A model generated the notes under the pieces. That model saw nothing but the letters and a program-made list of their open reading frames with translations. It was not told the DNA's origin and did no database searches. The translations under genes were made by a program, and so were the position numbers. From positions 22,549-86,548 of the forward strand of contig JAIXWD010000011.1 of assembly GCA_027482225.1 (NCBI GenBank): a stretch of DNA of 64,000 bases, in the 5' to 3' direction. Shown here piece after piece: positions 28,229-37,589 of the stretch. This DNA is from Bacteroidota bacterium (lineage in GTDB: Bacteria; Bacteroidota; Bacteroidia; UKL13-3). Position 1 is the stretch's first letter; the number at the start of each line of letters is the position of its first letter.

Positions 28229-28636
28229 CTAAAGTACCTTCTTTCGCATCAACTTAATTTCTGCGTCACGTTTTTTTGAAGTTAGTCTTTCCTCTACCGA
28301 TAATTTAGAAGGTTTAGTTGCCTTACGTTTTTTACGCACCACAAAACATTTATTGAGCAGTTGGTACATTTTCTTAAATGCAATTTCTTTATTAGCCAAC
28401 TGGCTTCTTTCGGTTTGAGCCACAATTTGAACTGTACCTTCCGATGTAAGTTTATCAGCTAATTTTTCTATTAAAACAGTACGTTCATACTCCGTTAATA
28501 ACTGCGAATATTGCACATTAAACTCAAGTAACACTTTAGTAGCAACCTTATTTACATTTTGTCCGCCTGCACCACCACTTCTACTGGTCTTTATAGTAAA
28601 TTCTTTATTCAATAATGGCGAGACAAAATGCTGCAT
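28229..28636 (-). CDS. arfB: Alternative ribosome-rescue factor ArfB (YaeJ-like peptidyl-tRNA hydrolase)
   Basis: 135-residue release-factor-like protein that frees ribosomes stalled on non-stop mRNA by hydrolysing peptidyl-tRNA. The GGQ catalytic loop is in SRSGGAGGQNVNKVATKV (residues 19-36). The basic C-terminal tail (KKRKATKPSKLSVEERL...KKRDAEIKLMRKK) is the part that enters the empty mRNA channel in known ArfB. No codon-recognition domain is present, which separates it from RF1/RF2. Its ATG overlaps the stop of the upstream cyclophilin gene by one base (TAATG), so translation is coupled. Confidence 0.93.
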   Translation of the reverse strand: MQHFVSPLLNKEFTIKTSRSGGAGGQNVNKVATKVLLEFNVQYSQLLTEYERTVLIEKLADKLTSEGTVQIVAQTERSQLANKEIAFKKMYQLLNKCFVVRKKRKATKPSKLSVEERLTSKKRDAEIKLMRKKVL

Positions 28637-29292
28637 TAGTTGGCTTCAAAATTAAATTCGGTTCGCAATTGTTGGCGTGTTTTTTCTTGTACATTTACAT
28701 CCATTTTTATATCTGTTAACGGACGATTAGTTGATGCATTTTTAGGTTGTTTAACAATAGAATCAACCACCTGAATACCGCTAATAATTTTTCCAAAAAC
28801 CGTGTACTCATTATCTAAATGTTTAGTACCCGATGTAGAATGGCAAATATAAAACTGCGAACCGCTAGATGCTTTTAAAGGATTTTGTGCATTGCCCAAA
28901 CGTGCTGCAGCTACTTCACCTCGCTTATGTCGAAACTTAGCTGTATCAATTTCTGCCGGAATGGTATAACCCGGCCCACCTTGTCCATCGTTATTCTGGT
29001 CGTTATCTTTTGAGTTAGGATCTCCACCCTGTATCATAAAATTTGTAATGATGCGATGAAAGGTTGTATTATCAAAAAAATTAGAATCAGCCAAGCCTAA
29101 AAAGTTAGCACGGTGTAGTGGTGTTTCTTTATATAACCACATATACATGGTACCATACGATGTATTAATTTGAATAACTTTTTCTAACGTATCGTTATCG
29201 TTGGCTGAATTTTTTGGGTATAGGTCTTCTTCTTTGGTACAAGATGCAAATAAAAACAGCACCGCAATAATTAAGTATATGTTTTTCATCAA
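28636..29292 (-). CDS. Cyclophilin-type peptidyl-prolyl isomerase lipoprotein
   Basis: 218-residue lipid-anchored PPIase. The lipobox FASC places the lipidated cysteine at residue 18. The cyclophilin domain covers about 40-205 with YGTMYMWLYKETPLHRANFL, TTFHRIITNFMIQGGDP (catalytic Arg and binding Phe/Met/Gln), SGSQFYICHS and NEYTVFGKIISG. It likely helps envelope protein folding. The start can be either of two adjacent Met codons. It is the first gene of a pair with arfB. Confidence 0.93.
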   Translation of the reverse strand: MMKNIYLIIAVLFLFASCTKEEDLYPKNSANDNDTLEKVIQINTSYGTMYMWLYKETPLHRANFLGLADSNFFDNTTFHRIITNFMIQGGDPNSKDNDQNNDGQGGPGYTIPAEIDTAKFRHKRGEVAAARLGNAQNPLKASSGSQFYICHSTSGTKHLDNEYTVFGKIISGIQVVDSIVKQPKNASTNRPLTDIKMDVNVQEKTRQQLRTEFNFEAN

Positions 29293-29367
29293 TAATTGTG
29301 TTTACTCAAACATAAGAATTTATGGGAGAAAAGAAAATAGATAATAAGAAAGGAAGTATTTTACGTT

Positions 29368-29516
29368 AAAGCCACTTCGAGTATCCCGATATGCTTCAGG
29401 ATGTATCAAGAAATAGATTGATTTATTAATCACCTCTCAATAGACGCTCCCACCACACTAACCTATGCAAATCCTCATTCAGACGCTATGTTCTGCACCT
29501 TCGGCTCGAGGTGGCT
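29368..29516. repeat. AGCCACTTCGAG repeat family, copy A
   Basis: About 150 bp with imperfect inverted ends: left AGCCACTTCGAGT, right end CTCGAGGTGGCT. It shares with copy B the start GTTAAAGCC, an inner ATCACCTCTC segment and the right part TTCTGCACCTTCGGCTCGAGG. Non-coding. Confidence 0.7.
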
Positions 29517-29568
29517 GTATCAATAATCCTACACAGTTTTTATACTACGGAGGATTAATTTTTATTTA

Positions 29569-29728
29569 GTTAAAGCCTCTTCGAGTGAAAAACGAATGAG
29601 GCACGAATGAGTTTTTTGTATCGAGAAGTGGATTGCTATAAAAATCACCTCTCGATACTTGCGCCATCGCATTATCTCGAAAAAAGCCAAATGCAGACGC
29701 GTTGTTCTGCACCTTCGGCTCGAGGCGC
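29569..29728. repeat. AGCCACTTCGAG repeat family, copy B, abutting clpB stop
   Basis: Second copy, beginning GTTAAAGCCTCTTCGAG and ending TTCTGCACCTTCGGCTCGAGG directly before the clpB stop codon. It contains an inner inverted pair (TATCGAGAAGTGG / CACCTCTCGATA) that would fold into a hairpin and could act as the clpB transcript end. No separate terminator is seen. Confidence 0.7.
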
Positions 29729-32329
29729 CTATTGATTCACAAACTCGAATTGATTTTTATCGTTGAGTTTAATTAATACGCTGCTGTCTTTTTTAATGTT
29801 GCCCATTAAAATCTCTTTAGAGAGTTCGTTTAAAATGCGTTTTTGCAACACACGTTTTAGTGGGCGGGCACCAAACTGTGGGTCGTAACCCAACTGCGAT
29901 AACCAATCCAATGCTTCATCGGTGGCGCTAATTTCCATACCTTGTTCGGCCATGGTTTGTTGCAACGATTTAAATTGAATGTTTACAATTTCGCGTACGT
30001 TTTCGCGGCTTAATGGAGTAAACATCATCACATCATCAATACGATTTAAAAACTCAGGCCTTATGGTATGTTTTAACAAATCCATCACTCCTGCTTTGGC
30101 TTCCGCAATTTTATCTTCTTTGTTAAACTCGTTGTAATCTTCCAGTTTTTCTTGAATGATGTGGGAGCCAATGTTAGAAGTCATGATGATGATGGTGTTT
30201 TTAAAATTGGCCATACGACCTTTGTTATCGGTTAATCTACCATCATCCAACACTTGCAATAAAATGTTAAATACATCGGGGTGTGCTTTTTCAATTTCAT
30301 CTAACAACACCACCGAGTAAGGACGTCTGCGCACGGCTTCGGTTAACTGTCCGCCTTCTTCGTAACCAACGTATCCCGGAGGCGCGCCAATTAAACGACT
30401 AACGGTATGTTTCTCTTGGTACTCACTCATATCAATACGAATCATGGCGTTGTCTTGGTTAAATAAAAACTCGGCCAAGGCTTTAGCCAACTCTGTTTTA
30501 CCTACACCCGTTGTACCTAAAAATATAAACGAGCCAATTGGTTTTTTAGGGTCACTCAATCCTGCACGGTTTCTGCGAATGGCATCGGCAATAGCTTCTA
30601 TGGCCTCTTCCTGACCTACAACACGCTTGTGTAATTCATCTTCTAAATGCAATAGTTTTTCTCTTTCGCTTTGCAGCATACGGGTAACTGGTAAACCTGT
30701 CCATCGACTTACTACACCAGCTATATCTTCGCTATCCACTTCCTCTTTCACCATGGCACTATCACCTTGCTGTAGCGTAAGTTTTTCTTGATAATCTTGC
30801 AAGCGTGCTTCAGCCTCTTTCGATTTGCCATAACGTATCTCGGCTACTTTAGCAAAGTCACCATTACGTTCAGCTATCTCCGCTTCGTGTTTAAGGTTTT
30901 CAATTTCTTGTTTGCTTTGTTGAATACCATCAACCACTTGTTTTTCGCTTTGCCACTTTGCTTTTAACGAATTGCGTTCAGCTTGAAGGTTTGAAATTTC
31001 TTCACTCAATAGTTTAATTTTATCTTCATCACCTTCACGTTTAATGGCTTCGCGTTCAATTTCCAATTGCATAATTCTGCGGTCCAATTGATCTATTTCT
31101 TCAGGAACAGAATCAATTTCTAAACGTAATTTTGATCCAGCTTCATCCATTAAATCAATGGCTTTATCTGGCAAAAACCGATCGCTAATGTATCGTTGCG
31201 ACAACTCTACGGCAGCTATAATCGCTTCATCTTTTATACGTACTTTGTGGTGCACTTCGTAACGTTCTTTTAGTCCACGTAAAATGGAAATAGCACTTTC
31301 GGTATCTGGTTCATCCACATAAACTTTTTGAAAACGCCTTTCTAATGCTTTATCCTTTTCAATGTATCGTTGGTACTCGGCTAAGGTAGTTGCACCGATG
31401 GAGCGCAATTCGCCACGGGCCAATGCAGGTTTTAAAATATTTGCCGCATCCATTGCCCCCTCGCCACCTCCACCTGCACCAACTAAAGTATGTATCTCGT
31501 CAATAAATAATATAATTTCACCATCACTCTCCATCACTTCTTTCACTACAGATTTTAAGCGCTCTTCAAACTCGCCTTTATATTTTGCACCGGCAATTAA
31601 AGCGCCCATGTCTAATGAAAAAATACGTTTTGATTTTAAGTTTTCAGGCACATCACCACTTACAATACGATGCGCTAAACCTTCAGCTATGGCTGTTTTA
31701 CCCACACCAGGCTCGCCAATAAGTACAGGATTATTTTTGGTTCTGCGCGATAAAATTTGAAGCACACGCCTAATCTCTTCATCACGGCCAATAACAGGAT
31801 CTAACTTACCTGCCTGTGCTAAATCATTTAAATTTTTTGCAAACTTATTTAAAGAATTGTATTGTGCCTCGGCACTTTGAGAGGTTACTTTACTTCCTCC
31901 ACGTAATTCCTTAATAGCTAATTTTAAATCCTTTTCATTGATGCCTGCATCTTTTAATAGCGTTGATGTGTTGTCGCCTGCCGATAGTAATCCCAATAAC
32001 AGGTGTTCAACAGAAACAAACTCATCACCAAACTCTTTTAAAAACGATTGTGCTTTGTTTAAAGCTTGATTTGCAGAATTGCTTAAATATTGTCCGCCAT
32101 CACCAGAAACTTTGGGATAACCTTTTATCATGGCATCCAAAGTTTGCTCAATACGAGAAGGGTTGGCGTTTAGTTTTTTTAGTAAGAATGAAATTACATT
32201 CTCGTCTGTTTCGATCAAACCTTTTAATAGGTGACCAGTTTCAATAGATTGATTACCGGTTGAAGTAGCAATTTGCTGGGCTTGCTGAACAGCCTCCTGC
32301 GATTTGATGGTAAAATTATTAAGGTTCAT
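29729..32329 (-). CDS. clpB: ATP-dependent chaperone ClpB
   Basis: 866-residue hexameric AAA+ disaggregase that resolubilises aggregated proteins with DnaK. It has Clp N-domain repeats (1-145), NBD1 with Walker [16 protein letters not shown] (about 203-217) and Walker B LFIDEIH, the coiled-coil middle domain (about 405-525, the feature separating ClpB from ClpA/C), NBD2 with Walker [15 protein letters not shown] (about 603-616), and the C-terminal D2-small domain. Length equals typical ClpB. The upstream 60-130 bp contain nested inverted repeats that may mediate heat-shock control. It is monocistronic. Confidence 0.97.
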   Translation of the reverse strand: MNLNNFTIKSQEAVQQAQQIATSTGNQSIETGHLLKGLIETDENVISFLLKKLNANPSRIEQTLDAMIKGYPKVSGDGGQYLSNSANQALNKAQSFLKEFGDEFVSVEHLLLGLLSAGDNTSTLLKDAGINEKDLKLAIKELRGGSKVTSQSAEAQYNSLNKFAKNLNDLAQAGKLDPVIGRDEEIRRVLQILSRRTKNNPVLIGEPGVGKTAIAEGLAHRIVSGDVPENLKSKRIFSLDMGALIAGAKYKGEFEERLKSVVKEVMESDGEIILFIDEIHTLVGAGGGGEGAMDAANILKPALARGELRSIGATTLAEYQRYIEKDKALERRFQKVYVDEPDTESAISILRGLKERYEVHHKVRIKDEAIIAAVELSQRYISDRFLPDKAIDLMDEAGSKLRLEIDSVPEEIDQLDRRIMQLEIEREAIKREGDEDKIKLLSEEISNLQAERNSLKAKWQSEKQVVDGIQQSKQEIENLKHEAEIAERNGDFAKVAEIRYGKSKEAEARLQDYQEKLTLQQGDSAMVKEEVDSEDIAGVVSRWTGLPVTRMLQSEREKLLHLEDELHKRVVGQEEAIEAIADAIRRNRAGLSDPKKPIGSFIFLGTTGVGKTELAKALAEFLFNQDNAMIRIDMSEYQEKHTVSRLIGAPPGYVGYEEGGQLTEAVRRRPYSVVLLDEIEKAHPDVFNILLQVLDDGRLTDNKGRMANFKNTIIIMTSNIGSHIIQEKLEDYNEFNKEDKIAEAKAGVMDLLKHTIRPEFLNRIDDVMMFTPLSRENVREIVNIQFKSLQQTMAEQGMEISATDEALDWLSQLGYDPQFGARPLKRVLQKRILNELSKEILMGNIKKDSSVLIKLNDKNQFEFVNQ

Positions 32330-32400
32330 ATGGGTTATTGCTTAATTAAATCCTCTTATTATGTGAGTGTACTACTAACCCTCAACATCAATTCCAATCT

Positions 32401-32461
32401 TGTTTTTCAAGCAATTATGGCGCATAAGAATGTTAACACATGAAATGTTGACTTGAAAACA
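32401..32461 (-). promoter_or_regulatory. Nested inverted repeats upstream of clpB
   Basis: Outer arms TGTTTTTCAAG and CTTGAAAACA enclose inner arms GTTAACA and TGTTGAC, at 72-132 bases before the clpB ATG. The DNA or its RNA could form a two-tier hairpin. It is not the CIRCE element. An operator or structured leader for a heat-shock gene is an inference. Confidence 0.4.
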
Positions 32462-32522
32462 ACAAAATTTATAATGAATAGAAAAAATTATTTAAGCCAA
32501 CTTGTCAAACAGAACAAATTAA

Positions 32523-32555
32523 AAACGGAAACCTATTAGTAAGTTTCCGTTTAAT
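32523..32555 (-). terminator. Terminator of the 32701-33810 gene
   Basis: Stem AAACGGAAAC / GTTTCCGTTT with a ten-base loop and T run on the minus strand, about 150 bp past the stop. The rest of the 32330-32700 gap shows no gene. Confidence 0.75.
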
Positions 32556-32700
32556 TTAGTAAACATTTCTTTCGGGATAATATATTTTGTTTTTAATTCT
32601 TGCTTTGGCTGGGTGAGCACCAATACATCCCAAAATTGTAAAATTTACTACTGTTGAATAGTGAAATTACAATATGTAATTTCACACAGATATACCTTAC

Positions 32701-33810
32701 TTATTTTTTTGAGTTATAACCAATAGAAACTCCTAACCTAAATCCATCTTTTGAAGGAACTGAAGCCCATATATTAAGTGGAATGTTCATCTTACCAGAC
32801 TTAAACGTTTTACCCAAAGCAATAACCAAAGCAGATGTAAATTCACTCTGTCCCCTGCTATCTACCGTTTTGTTCAAATCATATTTGGTTATACCAGCCT
32901 TTTTCAATTCATCTTCGGTATAGTATTTCCCATTTATTAATGCCAAGTCTTTATATGAAGCCAAACTAATAGATGGACCAATTGCTACTTCCCAGCCATG
33001 TTTATTATTTCTGAAACCATTTAAAATGGTAATACTCGGAATAACGAGTTGTTGATCTACACCTGTAATCATTGGTATAAACTCGAACAAAGCTTGGTAA
33101 TTACCTTCATTTAGATATTGTTTCTCAAACTGATATCCAAACTGAAACATAGCTGGATAGGCTTCAAAGCCACCTTCATCTCTTGAATCACCTAACCTTT
33201 TGGCTTGATCGCCTAAAATAAAGGTATAACCAAAACGTGGACCCGATAAATTAAGTCTTGTTTTATCAGGGTTATTGATGGAATTTTCGTAATCAAACTT
33301 TTGGGTTAACCTTGTAACCAACTCGGGGTTATTGTATAGGCCAAACATTTTACGAATGCTAATGCTAGCCATCTGTTGAAGCTCCAGCGGGAAGTTCAAA
33401 TATTCGTCAACAGAAGTGCGTTCAACCGTTCCGTTTTTTACATTTATTAACCTAAAGGTTGATATAATTGTTTGGCCATACAACTCAACACTTCCAGTAA
33501 ACATGTAATCGGTTTTTATGGTAGTACCTACTTCCAACAAACATAATTTACCATAACAATTGGTAATGTTCAGTTTATTTTTGTCAACCAAATAGGCCAC
33601 ATCATACCGATCTGTAACATCAAATGTATCGAGTTTTTCTAATTCTATTCTAACCAAATTTCCCATTTGTTGTGGGTCAAGTGATAACCCTTTGGTATCA
33701 ATATTTAAAACCGTAATAGTTGGGCGAACATTTTGTGCAACGGTTGATATTACTGATGCAATTACAAGTAGCACTGTAACTACAATTTGACAACTTATTT
33801 TTTTCATCAT
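32701..33810 (-). CDS. Envelope protein with CsgG/TolB-like N-domain and beta-barrel-like C-part
   Basis: 369 residues from the Met pair at 33810, giving a signal peptide (MMKKISCQIVVTVLLVIASVISTVAQ); a further nine-codon extension is possible but unlikely. Residues about 30-150 (ITVLNIDTKGLSLDPQQMGN, VRIELEKLDTFDVTDR, YMFTGSVELYGQTIIST) resemble the nucleotide-binding-like fold of CsgG/TolB-N proteins. The rest alternates short beta strands (GPRFGYTFILGD, GWEVAIGPSISLASY, FRLGVSIGYNSKK), suggesting an outer-membrane barrel. The exact family is not recognised. Monocistronic. Confidence 0.65.
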   Translation of the reverse strand: MMKKISCQIVVTVLLVIASVISTVAQNVRPTITVLNIDTKGLSLDPQQMGNLVRIELEKLDTFDVTDRYDVAYLVDKNKLNITNCYGKLCLLEVGTTIKTDYMFTGSVELYGQTIISTFRLINVKNGTVERTSVDEYLNFPLELQQMASISIRKMFGLYNNPELVTRLTQKFDYENSINNPDKTRLNLSGPRFGYTFILGDQAKRLGDSRDEGGFEAYPAMFQFGYQFEKQYLNEGNYQALFEFIPMITGVDQQLVIPSITILNGFRNNKHGWEVAIGPSISLASYKDLALINGKYYTEDELKKAGITKYDLNKTVDSRGQSEFTSALVIALGKTFKSGKMNIPLNIWASVPSKDGFRLGVSIGYNSKK

Positions 33811-33935
33811 GTTAAAATTTATGGTACAAATCTGCACTCATAATCAAGTCTAAACCAATTGCATTATGCCAATACCGGAAAGGATTTTATTAAAAATTGC
33901 AACAAATTGTATAACACAGAGGCTAATTTGCATTA

Positions 33936-33968
33936 TTTGCATATGATACGTAAGAATCGATATCTTGC
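33936..33968 (+). promoter_or_regulatory. Candidate Bacteroidota promoter
   Basis: TTTG at 33936-33939 and TATCTTGC at 33961-33968, separated by 21 bases, match the TTTG-N19-21-TAnnTTTG pattern. The predicted start of transcription is about 13 bases before the ATG of the HTH gene at 33988. Confidence 0.5.
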
Positions 33969-33987
33969 ATACTACATGTAACCAAAA

Positions 33988-34971
33988 ATGACTAAAGCAA
34001 AAGAAATTCAAAAAGCCTTTTTAGCACGAGTTAAATCCGTTTTACCAAATAATGTTTCGTTTGTTGACGAACTAGCCGAATTGCTTAATACAAGTAATGA
34101 TAGCGCTTATCGCAGACTGAGGGCTGAAACCTTATTAAGTATTGACGAAATTGCACTGATATGTGCACATTTTAAAGTTCCACTCGAAACTCAAACCCAA
34201 ACCAATGCTAATAATGTTAGTTTTAATTATTTTAAATTGGATGGTAAAGAAGAAAACTTTAAGCATTGGCTGGTAACCATGCGCGACAATGTTAAAGTTA
34301 TTAGTGAAATACCAGAAAGCACCATATTATATGCTGCAGACGACATTCCAATATGGCACCACTTTTTTGATGATGAATTAACATCATTTAAAATATTTTA
34401 TTGGCTTAAGAACATTGTAAATGTTGAATCGTATAATGGCAAAAAATTCCATGCTTCTTTGGTTGATAAAAATTTAATAGATATAGCCAAAGAATTACTT
34501 CACTACTACAATCAATGCCAATCAACTGAAGTTTGGAATGAAGACACACTCAACAGCACGGTTAAACAAGTTGAATATTTCTGGGAATCGGGTTATTTTG
34601 AGAACAAAGAACAAGCGCTTAAAATTTGTGATTGTTTAATTGCTAGTATTAAGAACCTAGAGATGAAAGCTGAAACAGAAAGTAAAGAAGGTAATGGCGT
34701 TAAAAATTTCAGGTTATTTCAAAGCGAAATCATGATAGGCAACAACAGTATTATTGTAAATTTAAAGGGAAATAAGATCGCCTACTTAAGTAATAACACT
34801 TTTAATATGATGAGCACAACTTCTCCTGATTTTGTAAAAGAAAACGAGGAATGGGTAAATAACTTGTTACGCAAATCAATACAAATAAGCGCAGTATCTG
34901 AGAAGCAAAGAAATCGCTTTTTTAAAGGCATGTTTGATAAATTAGAACAACTTAAATCTCGAATACAATAA
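33988..34971 (+). CDS. HTH-containing cytoplasmic protein (BetR/XRE-like N-terminus)
   Basis: 327-residue soluble protein without signal peptide. Residues about 22-65 (VSFVDELAELLNTSNDSAYRRL, LLSIDEIALICAHFKV) look like the helix-turn-helix of BetR/XRE-type regulators, in which SNDSAYRR would be the recognition helix. The remaining 260 residues are helical and unassigned, probably a sensor or oligomerisation part. It lies 30 bp before an aminotransferase gene, but the latter has its own promoter-like element. A transcription-regulator role is inferred from the HTH only. Confidence 0.6.
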   Translation: MTKAKEIQKAFLARVKSVLPNNVSFVDELAELLNTSNDSAYRRLRAETLLSIDEIALICAHFKVPLETQTQTNANNVSFNYFKLDGKEENFKHWLVTMRDNVKVISEIPESTILYAADDIPIWHHFFDDELTSFKIFYWLKNIVNVESYNGKKFHASLVDKNLIDIAKELLHYYNQCQSTEVWNEDTLNSTVKQVEYFWESGYFENKEQALKICDCLIASIKNLEMKAETESKEGNGVKNFRLFQSEIMIGNNSIIVNLKGNKIAYLSNNTFNMMSTTSPDFVKENEEWVNNLLRKSIQISAVSEKQRNRFFKGMFDKLEQLKSRIQ

Positions 34972-34975
34972 ATAC

Positions 34976-34983
34976 TATATTCG
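34976..34983 (+). promoter_or_regulatory. Candidate -7 element (TATATTCG) for the aminotransferase
   Basis: TATATTCGCAC lies 18 bases before the ATG at 35002. It is the same octamer seen before purD and before the polysaccharide operon. Confidence 0.35.
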
Positions 34984-35001
34984 CACTTTAACTGTATACA
35001 T

Positions 35002-36192
35002 ATGAGTTTAGCGCTTCGCGTTGATTATATTAATGAGCCACAAACTATAGCTATGGCCAAATTGGGTAGAGAATTATCAGCCCAAGGTTTTGATGTGATT
35101 AGTTTAAGTTTAGGTGAACCTGATTTTACCACACCGCAACATATTAAAGATGCCGCTAAAGATGCTATTGAAAACAACTTTAGTTATTACACCCCAGTTG
35201 CTGGTATTCCTGAATTACGCGAAGCCATAGTAAAAAAGTTTAAGCGTGATAACAACTTACACTTTACACCTGAACAAATTCTGGTTTCAACAGGTGCAAA
35301 ACATTGCATCATGAATGCCATGATGGCTTTAGTAAATAGTGGTGATGAGGTAATTATACCTACTCCTTATTGGGTGAGTTATTCGGAAATGGCAAAGTTG
35401 ATTGAAGGAGTTCCTGTATTTATTCATGCAACAATTGAACAACAATACAAAATAAACGCACAGCAATTAGAGGCTGCTATCAGCCCCAAAAGTAAGATGT
35501 TTATTTTTTCATCGCCATGTAACCCAACAGGCAGTGTTTACAGCAAAGAAGAACTGGCTGCGTTGGTAAGTGTGTTTGAAAAACATCCAAATATTTACAT
35601 CATTTCTGACGAGATTTATGAGTTTATCAACTTTGTTGGCACACATGAAAGTATCGGTTGTTTTGATAGCATTAAAGACCGTGTAATTACCATAAATGGC
35701 TTATCTAAAGGTTATGCAATGACTGGATGGAGGTTAGGATACATGGCCGCACATCCCTCCATTACAAAAGCTTGCGAAAAAATTCAAAGTCAGTTTACTT
35801 CTGCTACTAGCAGCATTACACAAAAGGCAGCTGTGGCAGCACTTAATGGTGATATGAAACCAAGTGAAGAAATGGTGAAAGCATTTAAACGCAGACGTGA
35901 TTTGATATTAAACGAGGTTAAACAAATACCAAATTGGGTGTGTAATAATCCTGAAGGTGCATTTTATTTGTTTCCTGATGTGAGTTATTACTTCGGTAAA
36001 TCATTTAACGGAAAAACCATAAATACAGCTACTGATTTATGTATGTATTTGCTACATAATGCTCATGTAAGCATGGTAACCGGTGAGGCATTTGGTGCAC
36101 CAAAATGCATTCGTATTAGTTATGCCACCAGCGATGATAAAATTGTGGAGGCTATGCACAGAATAAAAAAAGCATTAGATGTGCTTACTTAA
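35002..36192 (+). CDS. PLP-dependent class I aminotransferase (aspartate aminotransferase type)
   Basis: 396-residue cytoplasmic fold-type I transaminase, closest in motifs to class Ib aspartate/prephenate aminotransferases. Visible: SLSLGEPDFTTPQHIK (about 33-48), SSPCNPTGSVYSKEEL (about 170-185), ISDEIYEF (about 202) and the Schiff-base lysine in TINGLSKGYAMTGWRLGY (about 230-247, Lys near 237), plus the C-terminal Arg in IRISYATS binding the alpha-carboxylate. It likely interconverts aspartate and oxaloacetate with 2-oxoglutarate; exact substrate range is not readable. The PfkB kinase gene follows 22 bp downstream. Confidence 0.92.
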   Translation: MSLALRVDYINEPQTIAMAKLGRELSAQGFDVISLSLGEPDFTTPQHIKDAAKDAIENNFSYYTPVAGIPELREAIVKKFKRDNNLHFTPEQILVSTGAKHCIMNAMMALVNSGDEVIIPTPYWVSYSEMAKLIEGVPVFIHATIEQQYKINAQQLEAAISPKSKMFIFSSPCNPTGSVYSKEELAALVSVFEKHPNIYIISDEIYEFINFVGTHESIGCFDSIKDRVITINGLSKGYAMTGWRLGYMAAHPSITKACEKIQSQFTSATSSITQKAAVAALNGDMKPSEEMVKAFKRRRDLILNEVKQIPNWVCNNPEGAFYLFPDVSYYFGKSFNGKTINTATDLCMYLLHNAHVSMVTGEAFGAPKCIRISYATSDDKIVEAMHRIKKALDVLT

Positions 36193-36214
36193 TTACTTTT
36201 AGCTAATCAACACA

Positions 36215-37189
36215 ATGAAAAATATACTTGAGCAATTTAAAGGTTTAAAAGTTTTGATAGTGGGCGATGTGATGATTGATGCCTACTATTTTGGAAAAGT
36301 AGATAGAATTTCACCGGAAGCTCCTGTTCCTGTTGTTGCAGTGGAAAAAAAAGAAAATCGACTAGGTGGCGCAGCTAATGTGGCTATGAATTTAGTTGCT
36401 CTTGGTGCTAAACCAATTGTATGCTCAGTTGTGGGTAATGATAAAGATGGTGATGATTTAATTGATTTGTTTCATCAACAAGGTGTGGGTACCACAGGTA
36501 TTGTCAAATCTAAAGATAGAGCAACTACTGTGAAGCTACGTGTAATCTCACAAGCTACACAAATGCTACGTATTGATACAGAAAATACAGAACCTATATC
36601 TGCCGTAGAAAGTTATGAATTAGTTGAACGCATACACCAATTATTAATTGATGCAGATGTCCTCATATTTGAAGACTATGACAAGGGTGTTTTAACTACA
36701 GATAACATTGCTAAAATTACTGAGGAAGCCCACAAAAGAGGAATTCCGGTTGTGGTTGACCCCAAAAAACGCAACTTCAATGCTTACAAAAATGCCGATT
36801 TATTTAAACCCAATTTAAAAGAATTGCGTGAAGGTTTACACAAGGATATTGACGTGAGTGATAAACTGGCATTTGAAGCTGCAGTAAAATCAATGATGCA
36901 AACCATGCAACTTAAACATGCCATGATTACCTTGAGCGAAAAAGGTGTAATGATTACAGATGGAATTACGTTTGAATACATTCCTGCACACATCAGAAAA
37001 ATTGCAGATGTAAGTGGTGCAGGCGATACTGTAATTAGTGTTACAGCATTGTGTTTTGCATTAAAATTAAATATGAAACAAACTGCTGCCATGGCTAACT
37101 TAGCTGGAGGTTTGGTGTGTGAAGAAATTGGTGTTGTTCCAATCAATAAAGCAAAATTAGAATCCGAACTAAATACCCTTTTATTTTAA
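36215..37189 (+). CDS. PfkB-family kinase, D-glycero-beta-D-manno-heptose-7-phosphate kinase type
   Basis: 324-residue sugar kinase similar to domain I of HldE/RfaE, which makes heptose-1,7-bisphosphate in the ADP-heptose branch of LPS core synthesis. Motifs: VGDVMIDAYYFGKVDRISPEAPVPVV (residues about 16-41), ENRLGGAANVAMNLVALGA (about 46-64) and the C-terminal catalytic ADVSGAGDTVISV (about 266-278, Asp as base). There is no fused nucleotidyltransferase domain, so HldC would be separate. It follows the aminotransferase closely. The pathway role is from family knowledge. Confidence 0.88.
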   Translation: MKNILEQFKGLKVLIVGDVMIDAYYFGKVDRISPEAPVPVVAVEKKENRLGGAANVAMNLVALGAKPIVCSVVGNDKDGDDLIDLFHQQGVGTTGIVKSKDRATTVKLRVISQATQMLRIDTENTEPISAVESYELVERIHQLLIDADVLIFEDYDKGVLTTDNIAKITEEAHKRGIPVVVDPKKRNFNAYKNADLFKPNLKELREGLHKDIDVSDKLAFEAAVKSMMQTMQLKHAMITLSEKGVMITDGITFEYIPAHIRKIADVSGAGDTVISVTALCFALKLNMKQTAAMANLAGGLVCEEIGVVPINKAKLESELNTLLF

Positions 37190-37253
37190 TAAAATGTTTT
37201 AAGGCCATAATGGCCAAAAAAATTAAGTAAACACAACTAAACTAATATAATAT

Positions 37254-37577
37254 ATGTTACTAACAACAACCAACAATATTGAAGGCCGAAAAGTAAAACA
37301 ATACATAGGTATTGTAACAGGTGAGGTAATTTTAGGCGCTAATTTATTTAAAGACTTTTTTGCTTCCATTCGCGATATTATTGGTGGTCGATCAGGCTCA
37401 TACGAAAAAGTATTGAAAGAAGCCAAAGATAGTGCCTTGCAAGAGTTAACCGATAAAGCCCGCGCTGTTGGTGCAAATGCCATTATTGGTATTGATTTAG
37501 ACTATGAAACATTAGGAGCAAATGGAAGTATGCTTATGGTAAGTGCCAGCGGTACTGCTGTAATTTTAGAAGATTAA
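37254..37577 (+). CDS. YbjQ/UPF0145 family protein
   Basis: 107-residue small cytoplasmic protein of the YbjQ family (sometimes called heavy-metal-binding domain). It has the characteristic start [27 protein letters not shown], the [18 protein letters not shown] middle and [13 protein letters not shown]. Members form pentameric rings; physiological role is unknown. It starts 64 bp after the kinase gene and ends 12 bp before the gldN-like gene, so co-transcription with either is possible. Confidence 0.88.
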   Translation: MLLTTTNNIEGRKVKQYIGIVTGEVILGANLFKDFFASIRDIIGGRSGSYEKVLKEAKDSALQELTDKARAVGANAIIGIDLDYETLGANGSMLMVSASGTAVILED

Positions 37578-37589
37578 TTTCCATAAGCC

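Larger units (their letters stand above)
29293..29728. other. Intergenic region filled by two repeat copies
   Basis: The 436 bp between the clpB stop and the cyclophilin gene hold two diverged copies of one repeat family (listed separately) and no gene. The cyclophilin promoter must lie in the first 75 bp. Confidence 0.6.
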
